Shown piece by piece: positions 17,557 to 26,349 of a DNA stretch of 64,000 bases (positions are counted from its first letter, which is position 1; every line of letters starts with the position of its first letter). The translations under genes and the position numbers were made by a program. The stretch is from Streptomyces pinistramenti (GTDB taxonomy: Bacteria; Actinomycetota; Actinomycetes; Streptomycetales; Streptomycetaceae), in contig NZ_JAJCXB010000002.1 in assembly GCF_020564935.1 (NCBI RefSeq), positions 1 through 64,000 of the forward strand, read 5' to 3'. The notes beneath the pieces are model-generated. The model saw nothing but the letters and a program-made list of their open reading frames with translations, had not been told where the DNA came from and did no database searches.

Positions 17557-17784
17557 GGCGGGTCTGACGTCAGCTCCCTCCGCCCGGGTCATGCCCGCGC
17601 GCCGCCACATCTTCGGCTCGCCGATCGGATGGCAGGAGCCGGCGGCAGAACCCCGGGGCAGCCGCCTTCCCTCCCGCACGCACCCGACAGACACGGCCGG
17701 CCGCCGGCCACTCCGGCCGTCGGCCCCTGTCGGCCTCTTTCCCGTGGCCGGCACCACGGGCCCCGCTCGCAAGGAGTACTTCCG
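17557..17784 (+). other. 228-bp gap at the position expected for dcsC
   Basis: In the described D-cycloserine cluster the racemase gene dcsC (diaminopimelate-epimerase-like) is listed between dcsB and dcsD. Here the interval has no open frame with epimerase features. Only a ribosome-binding site AAGGAG before 17785 is evident. Confidence 0.5.
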
Positions 17785-18762
17785 ATGCCTCTCCACGACA
17801 GCATCCTCGACACCATCGGCCGCACCCCGATCGTCAGGCTGCACCGCATGGCCCCCGCCCGCACCACGGTCTATGTGAAGGTCGAGTCGTTCAACCCCGG
17901 CGGCTCCGTCAAGGACCGCCTCGCGCTCTCCGTCGTCCTCGATGCCGAGGCGAAGGGGCTGCTCAAGCCCGGTGACACTATCGTCGAGTGCACTTCCGGG
18001 AACGTCGGGATCGCCCTGGCCATGGTGGCCGCGGCCCGGGGCTACCGGTTCGTGGCGGTGATGGGCGACACCTACTCGGCGGAACGCCGCAAGCTGATCC
18101 GGGCCTACGGCGGCAAGGTACTCCTCTTCCCCGGCCGCCTCGGCAGCAGCGGAGGCAACCGGATCGCGGACGAACTCGCCGAGAGGCACGGCTGGTTCCG
18201 GGCCCGCCAGTTCGAGAACCCGGCCAACCCCGCGTACCACCGCGAGACCACCGCCTCGGAGATCCTCGGCGACTTCGCGGGAAAGCGGCTCGACTACTTC
18301 GTCACCGGCTTCGGGACCAGCGGCACCCTCACCGGTGTGGGGCAGATGCTCAAGCGCGCCCGTCCCGACGTGCGGATCGTCGCCACCGAACCGGAGAACG
18401 CCGCCGTGCTCGCCGGACAGGAGTGGAACGTCCACCGGATCCAGGGCTGGGCCCCCGACTTCGTGCCGGGCGTGATGGACCGCAGCGTCATCGACGACCT
18501 GGTGACCGTCAACGAGGTGGAAGGGCGCGACACCGCACGCAGGCTGGCCGCCGAGGAAGGCATCTTCACCGGCATCTCGGCCGGAGCCACCCTGGCGACC
18601 GCGCTGCGCGTCGCCGAGACCGCGCCCGCGGGCTCGGTGCTCCTTGCCATGCTCCCGGACACCGGAGAACGCTACCTCTCCACCTTCCTCATGGAGGGGG
18701 TGTCCGAAGGCTCCGACGACGAGTGGCTGGCCTTGCTGGAGAGCGGTGACAGCACGGCCTGA
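17785..18762 (+). CDS. dcsD: O-ureido-L-serine synthase-like PLP enzyme (cysteine synthase fold)
   Basis: 325-residue fold-type II PLP enzyme. The PLP lysine is Lys43 in NPGGSVKDR. The substrate loop reads TSGNVG (70-75), where cysteine synthases have TSGNTG. The phosphate-binding loop GFGTSGT follows at about 173-180. DcsD joins hydroxyurea to O-acetyl-L-serine to give O-ureido-L-serine and can also act as cysteine synthase. AAGGAG lies 9 nt before the ATG. Context with dcsA, B and E makes this role more likely than housekeeping CysK. Confidence 0.86.
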   Translation: MPLHDSILDTIGRTPIVRLHRMAPARTTVYVKVESFNPGGSVKDRLALSVVLDAEAKGLLKPGDTIVECTSGNVGIALAMVAAARGYRFVAVMGDTYSAERRKLIRAYGGKVLLFPGRLGSSGGNRIADELAERHGWFRARQFENPANPAYHRETTASEILGDFAGKRLDYFVTGFGTSGTLTGVGQMLKRARPDVRIVATEPENAAVLAGQEWNVHRIQGWAPDFVPGVMDRSVIDDLVTVNEVEGRDTARRLAAEEGIFTGISAGATLATALRVAETAPAGSVLLAMLPDTGERYLSTFLMEGVSEGSDDEWLALLESGDSTA

Positions 18763-18818
18763 CCCCGGCACCCGACTCCACCGCCCCGCGGCGCATCCAC
18801 ATCCGTCAGGAGACAGAC

Positions 18819-19934
18819 ATGAGGGAATTCGTCCCGCCCGCGGCCCGCTTCGTCGGCCTCCCCGCAGGCTTCGCCATGCGGCGGGGCGGACGGCTGAACG
18901 GCGCGCGCATCGCGTACGAGACAGTGGGACGGCTGAGCCCTGGACGCGACAACGCCATCCTGGTCCTCACCGGTCTCTCGCCCGACGCCCACGCGGCCTC
19001 CCACCCGGCGGACACCGGACCCGGCTGGTGGGAGGCGATGGTGGGCCCCGGAAAACACGTCGACACCGATCGCTGGTACGTGATCTGCCTGAATTCGCTG
19101 GGCAGTTGCAAAGGGTCCACCGGGCCCGCCTCGGTCGACCCCGGCACCGGCGAGCCCTACGGTCCCGACTTCCCTGACCTGTCGATGGAGGACATCGCCG
19201 ACGCCGCCGCCCACACGGTGCGCGCCCTGGGCGTGGACCGGCTCGCGTGTGTGATCGGCACCTCCATGGGGGGCATGAGCGCGCTGTCGCTGCTGGCCCG
19301 GCACCCCGGCCTGGCCCGCGGCCATATCAACATCTGCGGCGCGGCGCGCGCCCTGCCGTTCTCGATAGCGGTCCGCTCCCTGCAGCGCGAGGCGATCCGG
19401 TACGACCCGCACTGGAACCAGGGCCGCTACGACGACGCCGCCTATCCCGAGCGCGGCATGTTCACCGCGCGCAAGCTCGGCTTGATGACCTACCGGTCGG
19501 CCCGGGAGTGGGAAGGCCGCTTCGACCGGGCACGCATCGCACCTGAGGTCCGCGCCGGCGACGATCCCTTCGGCCACGAATTCCAGGTGGAGGGTTACCT
19601 GGAGGGGCACGCCCGACGCTTCGCGCGTCGTTTCGACCCCAACAGCTACCTCAGCCTCAGCCGCTGCATGGACCGGTTCGACCTCGGCGAATCGAGCGGC
19701 ACCACAACCGACGAGGCGCTCTCCCGCATCCAGTTGGAGAAAGCCCTGGTCATCGGGGTCGAGAGCGACATCCTGTTCCCCCTGCGCCAACAGCGGCAAA
19801 TCGCCGACGGCCTCACCGCGGGCGGCACGGACGTCACCTTCCTGGCACTGGATTCGCTGGAAGGGCACGACGCCTTCCTGATCGACACCGCACGCTTCGG
19901 CACCCCCGTGGCGAAATTCCTGACCGTGCTCTGA
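18819..19934 (+). CDS. dcsE: L-serine O-acetyltransferase of the homoserine acetyltransferase (alpha/beta-hydrolase) family
   Basis: 371 residues. The nucleophile elbow is GTSMGGM (Ser at about residue 150), the catalytic Asp is in ESDILFP and the His in GHDAFL, as in MetX. NSLGSCKGSTGP is the usual family loop. In the dcs pathway DcsE acetylates L-serine, giving the acceptor for DcsD. AGGAG lies before the ATG, 56 bp after dcsD. Confidence 0.87.
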   Translation: MREFVPPAARFVGLPAGFAMRRGGRLNGARIAYETVGRLSPGRDNAILVLTGLSPDAHAASHPADTGPGWWEAMVGPGKHVDTDRWYVICLNSLGSCKGSTGPASVDPGTGEPYGPDFPDLSMEDIADAAAHTVRALGVDRLACVIGTSMGGMSALSLLARHPGLARGHINICGAARALPFSIAVRSLQREAIRYDPHWNQGRYDDAAYPERGMFTARKLGLMTYRSAREWEGRFDRARIAPEVRAGDDPFGHEFQVEGYLEGHARRFARRFDPNSYLSLSRCMDRFDLGESSGTTTDEALSRIQLEKALVIGVESDILFPLRQQRQIADGLTAGGTDVTFLALDSLEGHDAFLIDTARFGTPVAKFLTVL

Positions 19935-19970
19935 GCGCCCTTTCCCGCTTTCCCCACCTTGGAGAACCGC

Positions 19971-20705
19971 ATGCCCAGACTCGCCCTCGTCACCGGAGCC
20001 AACCGGGGCATCGGCTTCGGGACCACGCGCCAGCTCGCCACCGCCGGCGTCCACGTACTGCTCGCCGGCCGCGACCGCGAAGCCGTCACCGAAGCCGCGA
20101 AGACGCTGCAGGACGACGGCCTCGCCGTCACCCCCCTCGTCCTCGACGTCACGGACCCGGCCGGCATCCACAGTGCCGCCGCGGAGGTCGAGGACAGCCA
20201 TGGCCGCCTCGACATTCTGGTCAACAACGCCGGGATCCGCATCGAAGAGTACGGAAGGCGGCCGTCCGAGCAGCCGGTGGCGCAGTGGCGCGAGACCTTC
20301 GACACCAATCTGTTCGGGCTCGTCGAGGTGACCACGGCCTTCCTCCCGCTGCTCCGCAGGTCTCCGGCCGGTCGCATCGTCAACGTGTCCAGCCTGCTCG
20401 GCTCGCTCACCACACACACCGATCCGGAGTCGTACGCGTACAGCCCCATGTTCAAGTCGCTCCCGGCCTACAGCGCCTCCAAGAGCGCACTCAACTCCTG
20501 GACGGTGCACCTGGCCTACGAACTGCGCGAGACGCCGATCAAGGTGAACGCCGTGCACCCGGGCTACACCAGGACCGGCATGAACGACGGCGAGGGCGAC
20601 CTCGACGTCACGGACGGAGCGCGGTCGAGCGTCGCGATGGCGCTGCTCGGCGACGACGGCCCGACCGGCACCTACACCCACAGGGCAGAGACCGTCCCCT
20701 GGTAG
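19971..20705 (+). CDS. short-chain dehydrogenase/reductase within the dcs-like cluster
   Basis: 244-residue classical SDR. The NAD(P) motif TGANRGIG is at 8-15, NNAG follows, the catalytic Ser is in NVSSLLGS, and Tyr/Lys are in YSASK. It resembles carbonyl-reductase-like SDRs. GGAG lies 7 nt before the ATG at 19971; a TTG 12 nt earlier has no site. It sits between dcsE and dcsG, where the described D-cycloserine cluster has no SDR (as I know it), so it may alter the product. Its substrate is unknown. Confidence 0.88.
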   Translation: MPRLALVTGANRGIGFGTTRQLATAGVHVLLAGRDREAVTEAAKTLQDDGLAVTPLVLDVTDPAGIHSAAAEVEDSHGRLDILVNNAGIRIEEYGRRPSEQPVAQWRETFDTNLFGLVEVTTAFLPLLRRSPAGRIVNVSSLLGSLTTHTDPESYAYSPMFKSLPAYSASKSALNSWTVHLAYELRETPIKVNAVHPGYTRTGMNDGEGDLDVTDGARSSVAMALLGDDGPTGTYTHRAETVPW

Positions 20706-20804
20706 CCGTCCCGGAAGCCGCCGACCAGGAAAGGGCCACTCCGCTGCCGACCCGCCCTCCTCCCTTCCCACCGTCCCCACCCGTTTCCGCATTGGAGTTG
20801 CTCG

Positions 20805-21731
20805 ATGGGCAACCATCTGGCTTTGGTCACCGATAGGGCCAGCCTTGAGATCGATTACGACATGCCCTTGCTGCTCGACGCCTGCAAGGCGGTCGGCATC
20901 AGGGCCGAGATACGTTCCTGGCAGGATCCCGGCATCGCATGGGACCGTTTCGACGCCGTCCTGCTGCGCTCCCCGTGGAGCTATGTGGAAAACCTTCCGC
21001 AGTTCCTGGAGTGGTGCGAACGCGTCAGCGACGTGACGTCCCTGTTCAACCCGCTGCCGGTGGTGCGGTGGAACCTCGACAAGCATTACCTCGCGGATCT
21101 GGCCGGTGCGGGCGTGCCGGTCGTGCCGAGCGGCTTCGTACCCCCGGGCGCGGACCCCGTAGCGGCTCTTCGGACGTTCCTCGCCGAACACGACGGAGCC
21201 GCGGAGATCGTGGTGAAGCCGGCCATCGGCGCGTACTCCCGGGACGTACAGCGCTTTTCCCGGTCAGCCGAAGACGGAGCGGCCGCGCACCTCCGCAAGC
21301 TGCTCGACCAGGGCCGACACGTCATCGTGCAGCCCTACCTGGACTCGATCGACCGCGACGGCGAGACCGACCTCATCTACTTCGACGGCGTCTACAGCCA
21401 CGCCATCCGCAAGCGCGCACTGCTCCTGCCGGACGGCACCGTCGATGAGCCGACGCAGGAGGCCCGCGCGGCGCGGGCGGCCACCGAGGACGAGCGGGCC
21501 GTTGCCGCGGCCGCACTGGATGCCGCCGCCGCACACCTGAAGCTGCGGGAGCCGCTGCTCTACGGCCGCGTCGACCTCGTCCGCGGCGCGGACGGCAATC
21601 CTCTGGTCCTCGAACTCGAACTCGGCGAACCGTCGTTGAGCATTCCGTTCGCGGAATCCTCCGCCGCGCGGTTCGCGCGGGCCATCTCCGTACGGCTGGA
21701 AGAAACCTCTCGGAAGCGGAAGAGCCGATAA
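20805..21731 (+). CDS. dcsG: ATP-grasp cyclo-ligase, DcsG-like
   Basis: 308-residue ATP-grasp protein. N-terminal LALVTDRASLEIDYDMPLL and RSPWSYVENLPQF are typical of the YheC/D-independent, DcsG-type branch. Nucleotide and Mg binding segments VVKPAIGAYSRDV and LELELGEPSLSI follow. DcsG closes O-ureido-D-serine into the isoxazolidinone ring of D-cycloserine with ATP. Here the substrate stereochemistry is open, because no racemase gene is seen. GGAG precedes the ATG. The next gene begins 2 nt after its stop. Confidence 0.86.
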   Translation: MGNHLALVTDRASLEIDYDMPLLLDACKAVGIRAEIRSWQDPGIAWDRFDAVLLRSPWSYVENLPQFLEWCERVSDVTSLFNPLPVVRWNLDKHYLADLAGAGVPVVPSGFVPPGADPVAALRTFLAEHDGAAEIVVKPAIGAYSRDVQRFSRSAEDGAAAHLRKLLDQGRHVIVQPYLDSIDRDGETDLIYFDGVYSHAIRKRALLLPDGTVDEPTQEARAARAATEDERAVAAAALDAAAAHLKLREPLLYGRVDLVRGADGNPLVLELELGEPSLSIPFAESSAARFARAISVRLEETSRKRKSR

Positions 21732-21733
21732 CA

Positions 21734-22645
21734 GTGACATCGCAGCAGAATTCCCTCACACCCCTCGCCACCACCACGACGGCCCCGCCCACCGGCGGAA
21801 CCCTGTACGCGGCGCTCGGCGTCATCAGCTTCTCCTTCAGCTTCCCCGGGACGGTGTGGGCGCTCGACGGGTTCGGGCCCTGGAGTGCCATCGGGGTCCG
21901 CGGTGTCCTCGCCGCCGTCATCGCGCTGGCCGCACTCCTTCTGACCCGGGCACCGCTGCCGGCGCGCGCGGACTGGCCCGCGCTCGCCGTCGTGGCGGGC
22001 GGCTGCGCGGTCGGATTCCCGCTGCTCACCACGCTTGCGCTGCAGACCTCGTCCACCGCGAACTCGGCGATCGTGATCGGCGCGCTGCCGATGGCCACGG
22101 CAGCGATCTCCGCGGTGCTGACGCGGCGCAGTCCGTCGAAAGTCTTCTGGGCCGCGGCCGGTATCGGTGCGGCCACCGTCGTCGTCTACACGCTGTCGCA
22201 GAACCACGGCCGGCCGACCGTCGCGGACCTCTACCTCTTCGGCGCCCTGCTGGTCTGCGCGGCGGGATACGCGCAGGGCGGGCGGCTCACCGCACGCATG
22301 CCGGGCTGGCGCGTCATCGCCTGGGGCGTGGTGCTGGCGGCCCCGGTCAACTTGGTCGTGTCCTTGTTCGCGCTCTCGAACGAAACCGTGCACCTCACCA
22401 CCAAGGCGATGGTCGGCATGGCCTACATCGCGGCCGTCTCACAGTTCGGCGGGTTCGTCGTCTGGTACAAGGGCATGGGCCTCATCGGCGTGGCGAAGGC
22501 AAGTCAACTCCAGCTGGCCCAGCCACTGTTGACGCTGGTGTGGGCTGTTCTGCTGCTCGGCGAGAACTTCACCGCGGCGGTTCCGCTGACCGCGGCCATC
22601 GTGCTCACCTGCATCGTGGTCACGCAGAGGGCCAGAACGTCCTGA
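21734..22645 (+). CDS. dcsJ: EamA/DMT-family exporter, DcsJ-like
   Basis: 303-residue drug/metabolite transporter with about ten membrane helices in two EamA repeats (about 25-150 and 160-300). The GTG start follows the dcsG stop by 2 bp with GGAAG upstream, so it is co-translated. In the D-cycloserine cluster the membrane protein DcsJ is thought to give export and resistance, and the same role is likely here. It is the last gene of the operon. Confidence 0.85.
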   Translation: MTSQQNSLTPLATTTTAPPTGGTLYAALGVISFSFSFPGTVWALDGFGPWSAIGVRGVLAAVIALAALLLTRAPLPARADWPALAVVAGGCAVGFPLLTTLALQTSSTANSAIVIGALPMATAAISAVLTRRSPSKVFWAAAGIGAATVVVYTLSQNHGRPTVADLYLFGALLVCAAGYAQGGRLTARMPGWRVIAWGVVLAAPVNLVVSLFALSNETVHLTTKAMVGMAYIAAVSQFGGFVVWYKGMGLIGVAKASQLQLAQPLLTLVWAVLLLGENFTAAVPLTAAIVLTCIVVTQRARTS

Positions 22646-22697
22646 GACCGGAGCGGGAGGGGGTGGCGCACGCCTTTGGGCCTGCCGTCGGCCCCAA

Positions 22698-22840
22698 GAT
22701 CCGGACCAATCACGAACCAACTCGACACTCTCCGGTGCGAGCTGGTCCTGTCCCGCTGCTCAGCGGGGTCGTGAGCCGTGTACCACCAGCAGACGAAGAA
22801 CCTGCTCGTGTCCTACTCGGCGAAGAAGCTCGGGTTCTTC
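22698..22840. repeat. 143-bp dispersed repeat, copy B
   Basis: Partner of 13571-13713, about 78% identical. The last 46 bp fold through GAAGAACC and GGTTCTTC. It lies directly after the dcs-like operon, while copy A lies before the LuxR-type gene, so the two copies bracket the 13.9-22.6 kb segment. Confidence 0.65.
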
Positions 22841-22854
22841 TAGAGGGTTGTGGA

Positions 22855-22892
22855 AAGGTGCCTGACCTGGGGTTTTGCTGGTCAGGCACCTT
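22855..22892. terminator. strong stem-loop, terminator-like
   Basis: Perfect 13-bp arms AAGGTGCCTGACC (22855-22867) and GGTCAGGCACCTT (22880-22892) around a 12-nt loop, 210 bp after the exporter gene. It probably ends the dcs-like transcript. Confidence 0.6.
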
Positions 22893-23128
22893 CCGGCCGA
22901 CCCATTCAGAGCAGAGCCCGTTTTGCGCTTTACCCCCCAGTTTCCACCACCGCTGTCCCGCTCCTGACCAACGCTTCCGGACCAGTCACGGACCAAAACC
23001 CCAACTCACCCCGCAGGCGCTGGGCCCTGGCTGACGCGGTCCCGCTCCTGCATGGACCGCTCGATGAGGCGGTTGGCCTGTTCCCGGACGCCGTCCAGGA
23101 ACTTGGCGTAGTGAAGGGGAGGGCGCGG
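22893..23128 (-). other. intergenic debris, fragment ending HYAKFLDGV...RLIERSMQERDRV
   Basis: The minus strand carries a short open stretch with normal-looking protein composition (LHYAKFLDGVREQANRLI, to a stop near 23006) but no start codon. It is probably the remnant of a neighbouring small gene. I do not recognise the family. A sequence resembling the start of the 143-bp repeat (CCGGACCAGTCACGGACC) occurs near 22979. Confidence 0.3.
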
Positions 23129-23304
23129 GACGCTACAGGGGGCGGGAGGTCGCCAGAACGCGGGCGACGGCGGCGATCTCGGCCGGGGCCTCGGTGTCGA
23201 ACGTGACGCTGCAGCCGGGGCCCAGCTTCCAGGAGTGCAGCCGCAGGGCCTCGAACGGTCGTGGAGAAGCCGGAGGTGGAAACCTCCACGTTCACCGGCA
23301 TCAC
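23129..23304 (-). pseudogene. frameshifted small gene (SVTFDTEAPAEI type)
   Basis: The first frame from a GTG at 23304 reads MPVNVEVSTSGFSTTVRGPA. The next frame continues ALRLHSWKLGPGCSVTFDT and ends AEIAAVARVLATSRPL then stop. Joined, they make a small protein of a type I associate with Streptomyces regulatory or mobile loci. The break lies in a repeated GGCCCTG-like stretch, which suggests slippage deletion. Confidence 0.45.
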
Positions 23305-23615
23305 CTATCTGACCTGGTGTTTCATCAGAAGGAGCCTGCGCTGACCTGCCCCTGCAATCGTTCGTCAGTACCTTCGGGATCTTTCCCGTCTGCCCCCGGC
23401 CCACTGCTGCCCGTTGCCATCCAAGCCAGTCGCCATGTCATCGAACTGAGAATCCGTCCACGACAGTCCGGCGAGCGGTGCCGTCGTCCCCGGCCTCGAC
23501 GGTGCCGCCGGCGAGCACGGTGGTGTCGAGGTACTGGATCGGCCGGGCCATGCCGCGGACGCCCCAGGACTTGCCGCAGGGTGGGGAGTTCCGATCAGGC
23601 TCCCGCACCAGGGGC
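23305..23615. other. intergenic region without identified gene
   Basis: A minus-strand stretch at about 23438-23560 reads GVRGMARPIQYLDTTVLAGG and has protein-like composition but no start codon or known family. Nothing else is recognisable. Confidence 0.3.
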
Positions 23616-24227
23616 CTATGCGTCGGCCCCGTAGGTCCCGAACTCCGGAAGCCCCGTCGATTCGAAGATGTGCACCGACAGGCCACCTGGTGTCGTCTGA
23701 TGGCTGACGAGCCGCAGGCCGGCCGGTGCGCCGCCGTCCGGGAACAGGCGTCGGCCCTGACCCACCACGACCGGGGCGATCACGAGCCGCAGCGTGTCGA
23801 TCAGCCCAGCGGCCAGTAGGGACTGGGCCAGTTGGGCGCTGCCGTGGATCTGCAGTTCCCGGCCGGGCTGCCGCTTCAGTTCGGCGACCTGGGCGGGGAC
23901 GTCGCCGGACAGGATCGTGGTCGGGTTCCACTCGGCCTTGGTCAGGCTGTGGGAGGCCACGTACTTCGGCAGACCGTTCAAGATGCCGGCGGAGGGATGG
24001 TCGGTCATCTTCGGCCAGTCCCGCGCAAAGTTCTGGTAGGTACGGCGGCCGAACAGGAACGCGTCCGCCTCGCCGAGCCAGGTGCCGGCCAGCCGGTCGA
24101 ACTCCTCGTCCAGGTGCGGCACGAACCAGCCACCCCGCTTGAATCCGTCACTGGTGTCCTCGTCCGGGGATCCCGGCCCCTGGGAGACACCGTCGAGCGT
24201 CAGGAACTCCTGCACAACCAGCTTCAT
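23616..24227 (-). CDS. dihydrofolate reductase-like (RibD C-terminal) protein
   Basis: 203 residues of the DHFR/RibD_C superfamily. It opens MKLVVQEFLTLDGVSQGPG, has GRRTYQNF at about 60-67 and ends with LRLVIAPVVVGQGRRLFPDG. Such proteins bind NADPH and are often annotated as deaminase/reductase family, with unknown substrate. It is single, with no operon partners, among debris on both sides. Confidence 0.88.
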   Translation of the reverse strand: MKLVVQEFLTLDGVSQGPGSPDEDTSDGFKRGGWFVPHLDEEFDRLAGTWLGEADAFLFGRRTYQNFARDWPKMTDHPSAGILNGLPKYVASHSLTKAEWNPTTILSGDVPAQVAELKRQPGRELQIHGSAQLAQSLLAAGLIDTLRLVIAPVVVGQGRRLFPDGGAPAGLRLVSHQTTPGGLSVHIFESTGLPEFGTYGADA

Positions 24228-24325
24228 CGCGCACCACTTCTCTTCGACCTCGATTGGCCGACTCAGCTTATTCGGGAGGGGACGCGACCGTACCCACTCC
24301 TTAACTGGGCGTTTCGTCCCCGGAT

Positions 24326-25216
24326 TTGGGGGTCAGGTTCCGCGCCAGGTGGGGGGTGGCTTCGCGGGTCAGCTCTGTCCGGGTGGCCGTCAATACCGAT
24401 GTCATGCTGCGTACCGGCGGCCACGCCGTCCGTATGCCCGGCCGCCGGCTTCCGTTCGTGCCCGGCATGGACGCCGCCGGTGTGATCGACCAACTCGGGC
24501 CCGGGACCGGCGACCGGCTTGCCATCGGCCAGCGGGTGGTCGCCATGGTGCTGTTCACCAGCCCGCGCGGCGGGGCGTATGCCGAGCAGGTCGTGGTGCC
24601 CGCCGCGTCGGTGGTGTCGGCCCGGGAGGGAGCCGACTTTCCCGCGGCGTCCACCCTGCTCATGAATGCTCTGACCGCACGCCTTGCCCTGGACGCGCTG
24701 ACCGTGCCGCACGGCGGGACCGTCGCCGTGACCGGTGCGGCCGGTGCCGTTGGCGGGTACGCGGTCGAGCTGGCCAAGGCCGTCGGGCTGACCGTGATCC
24801 CAGACGCCGCCCAACGCGATACCGAGCTGGTCCGCGGCTTCGGCGCCGACCACGTCGTCGAGCGCGGCTCCGGTGTCGCCGCTCGCATTCGCGCGCTGGC
24901 ACCCGACGGTGTCCCCGGCCTCGTGGACGGCTCGGTGCAGACCACCGGGATAGTGCCTGCCGTCGCCGACGGCGGGACGCCGGCCGAGCTGCGGGGCTGG
25001 TCCGGACCGGCCGAGCGCGGCATCCGGGTGTGCCCGGTGATGGCGCCGGACGGCATGACCGACACCAAGGGCCTGGACCGGCTCCGCCGCCAGGCCGAGG
25101 ACGGCACGTTGACGCTGCGCGTCGCCGAGGTGCTGCCCGCCGACGAGGCGGCAAGGGCCCACCGCATGCTGGAGTCCGGCGGCCTGCACGGTCGGTTGGT
25201 GCTCGACTTCTCCTGA
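24326..25216 (+). CDS. NADP-dependent MDR oxidoreductase, N-terminally truncated
   Basis: From about residue 25 on this is a zinc-less quinone-oxidoreductase-type MDR protein: DVMLRTGG, FVPGMDAAGVI, GGAYAEQVVVP, the cofactor motif TGAAGAVGGYAVELAK, and a C-terminus LHGRLVLDFS. The usual first 25-30 residues (MRAVVVE...GPEVL) are missing. The only available upstream start is a TTG at 24326 without a ribosome-binding site. The core is intact but the 5' end is replaced, so it may be a pseudogene. Confidence 0.6.
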   Translation: MGVRFRARWGVASRVSSVRVAVNTDVMLRTGGHAVRMPGRRLPFVPGMDAAGVIDQLGPGTGDRLAIGQRVVAMVLFTSPRGGAYAEQVVVPAASVVSAREGADFPAASTLLMNALTARLALDALTVPHGGTVAVTGAAGAVGGYAVELAKAVGLTVIPDAAQRDTELVRGFGADHVVERGSGVAARIRALAPDGVPGLVDGSVQTTGIVPAVADGGTPAELRGWSGPAERGIRVCPVMAPDGMTDTKGLDRLRRQAEDGTLTLRVAEVLPADEAARAHRMLESGGLHGRLVLDFS

Positions 25217-25776
25217 GGACGCCGCCGCGGCCGGCTGACCTCCCCCTCGTCCTGCTTCAACTCGCATGCAGCGCCGTCTGCTGAGCGCTCGGAACACGAT
25301 CTTGTTGAGGTGTTCTGGTGGGGCGTGACCAGCAGGACGATCACCCCGTTCGGGGTGGTGTGGACGGGCGATGAACTGCGGTCATCGCCCGCGCGAACCC
25401 CTGCTGGGAGCACCACGCGCACCGGCGCAGGGTCGCCGTGACGGTGACCACCAAGTCGACAAGGTTCTGATGAGTAGTAGCCCTCGTCCAGGTCCTCGAC
25501 GGAGGCACTGGTGCGTCGGATGGGCAGGTCGAGGGCCTCGCACAGGCCCCGGGTCCGCATCGACCGGCCGGTGTCGGCGAAGACTTGAGAGGTACCGGCA
25601 ACGCATCCCGGTCGGCCCCCGCCGGGCCGGGCATCGTGCCTTTGCCCGTCGCGCAACACTGCTGACGCGGCAGCGGTGGAAAAGAAGGTGCTCCTGCCGC
25701 GCGACATCCTGCCGTCTCACGTAGTCAAGAGGGGTATGCACGGGGATCACGGAACAAGAGAACAGGCGGGGGCCGA
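25217..25776. other. 560-bp region without intact gene, possible mobile-element debris
   Basis: On the minus strand near 25500-25600 the peptide VFADTGRSMRTRGLCEALDLPI resembles the start of helix-turn-helix proteins found with Streptomyces transposable elements (MRTRDLCEALDLP). It is not continued in frame. No other gene is recognisable. Confidence 0.3.
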
Positions 25777-26283
25777 GTGAAATCAGCACAGGAGGATCAG
25801 TACCTGGAGTTCGTGGCCGCGAGGGCGAAGGCGCTGTACCGCTCGGCGTACGTACTCGCCGCCGGCGACACACATCTTGCCGAGGACCTGGTCCAGGAAA
25901 CCCTCAGCCGCGTGTACGTGCACTGGAAGCGGGTGGCCAGAGCGGACAGCCCGGCGGCCTACGCCCAGACGGTTCTGGTCCGCACCTCCCTCACCCAGCG
26001 GCGTCGGCGAAGCACCGGCGAGCGCCCCACCGGGAACATGCCCGACAGCGCGGCGGCCGGCCCGGACGCCGCACTGCGGCTCACCCTGCTGGACGCGCTC
26101 GGCCAACTGCCGCCCCGCGACCGGGCGGTGCTGCTGCTGCGCTACTGGGAGGACCGCAGCATCGAGGAGACCGCCCAGATGCTCAAGCTGAGCAGCAGCG
26201 CGGTCCGCTCCCAGGGCACCCGCGCACTCAACAGGGTGCGCGCGTTGCTCGGCGACAGCCTGGCCGACCTGGTTCCGCACTGA
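25777..26283 (+). CDS. SigE-family ECF RNA polymerase sigma factor
   Basis: 168-residue ECF sigma factor. Region 2 is at about 10-75 (LYRSAYVLAAGDTHLAEDLVQETL) and region 4 at about 105-160 (LPPRDRAVLLLRYWEDRSIEETAQML). It matches the small SigE family of Streptomyces that pairs with a membrane protein encoded downstream. A GTG start follows a G-rich site. The next gene starts 67 bp later, and the pair should act as sigma and anti-sigma or sensor. Confidence 0.9.
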   Translation: MKSAQEDQYLEFVAARAKALYRSAYVLAAGDTHLAEDLVQETLSRVYVHWKRVARADSPAAYAQTVLVRTSLTQRRRRSTGERPTGNMPDSAAAGPDAALRLTLLDALGQLPPRDRAVLLLRYWEDRSIEETAQMLKLSSSAVRSQGTRALNRVRALLGDSLADLVPH

Positions 26284-26349
26284 GCGCCGGTGCACACAGG
26301 TCGAAGCCACCGCAAAGCCCCTATCAGCGACAGAAAAGGTGACGCCAGC

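Noticed and set aside
18672..21191. Long minus-strand open frame of 839 residues opposite the dcs-like genes
   Set aside because: Gly/Arg/His-rich composition and exact antisense register to well-supported genes mark it as a shadow frame of high-GC DNA.
23129..23304. Programmed frameshift in the small SVTFDTEAPAEI-type gene
   Set aside because: No slippery heptamer is in phase at the break. A short deletion in repeated GGCCCTG sequence explains it better.
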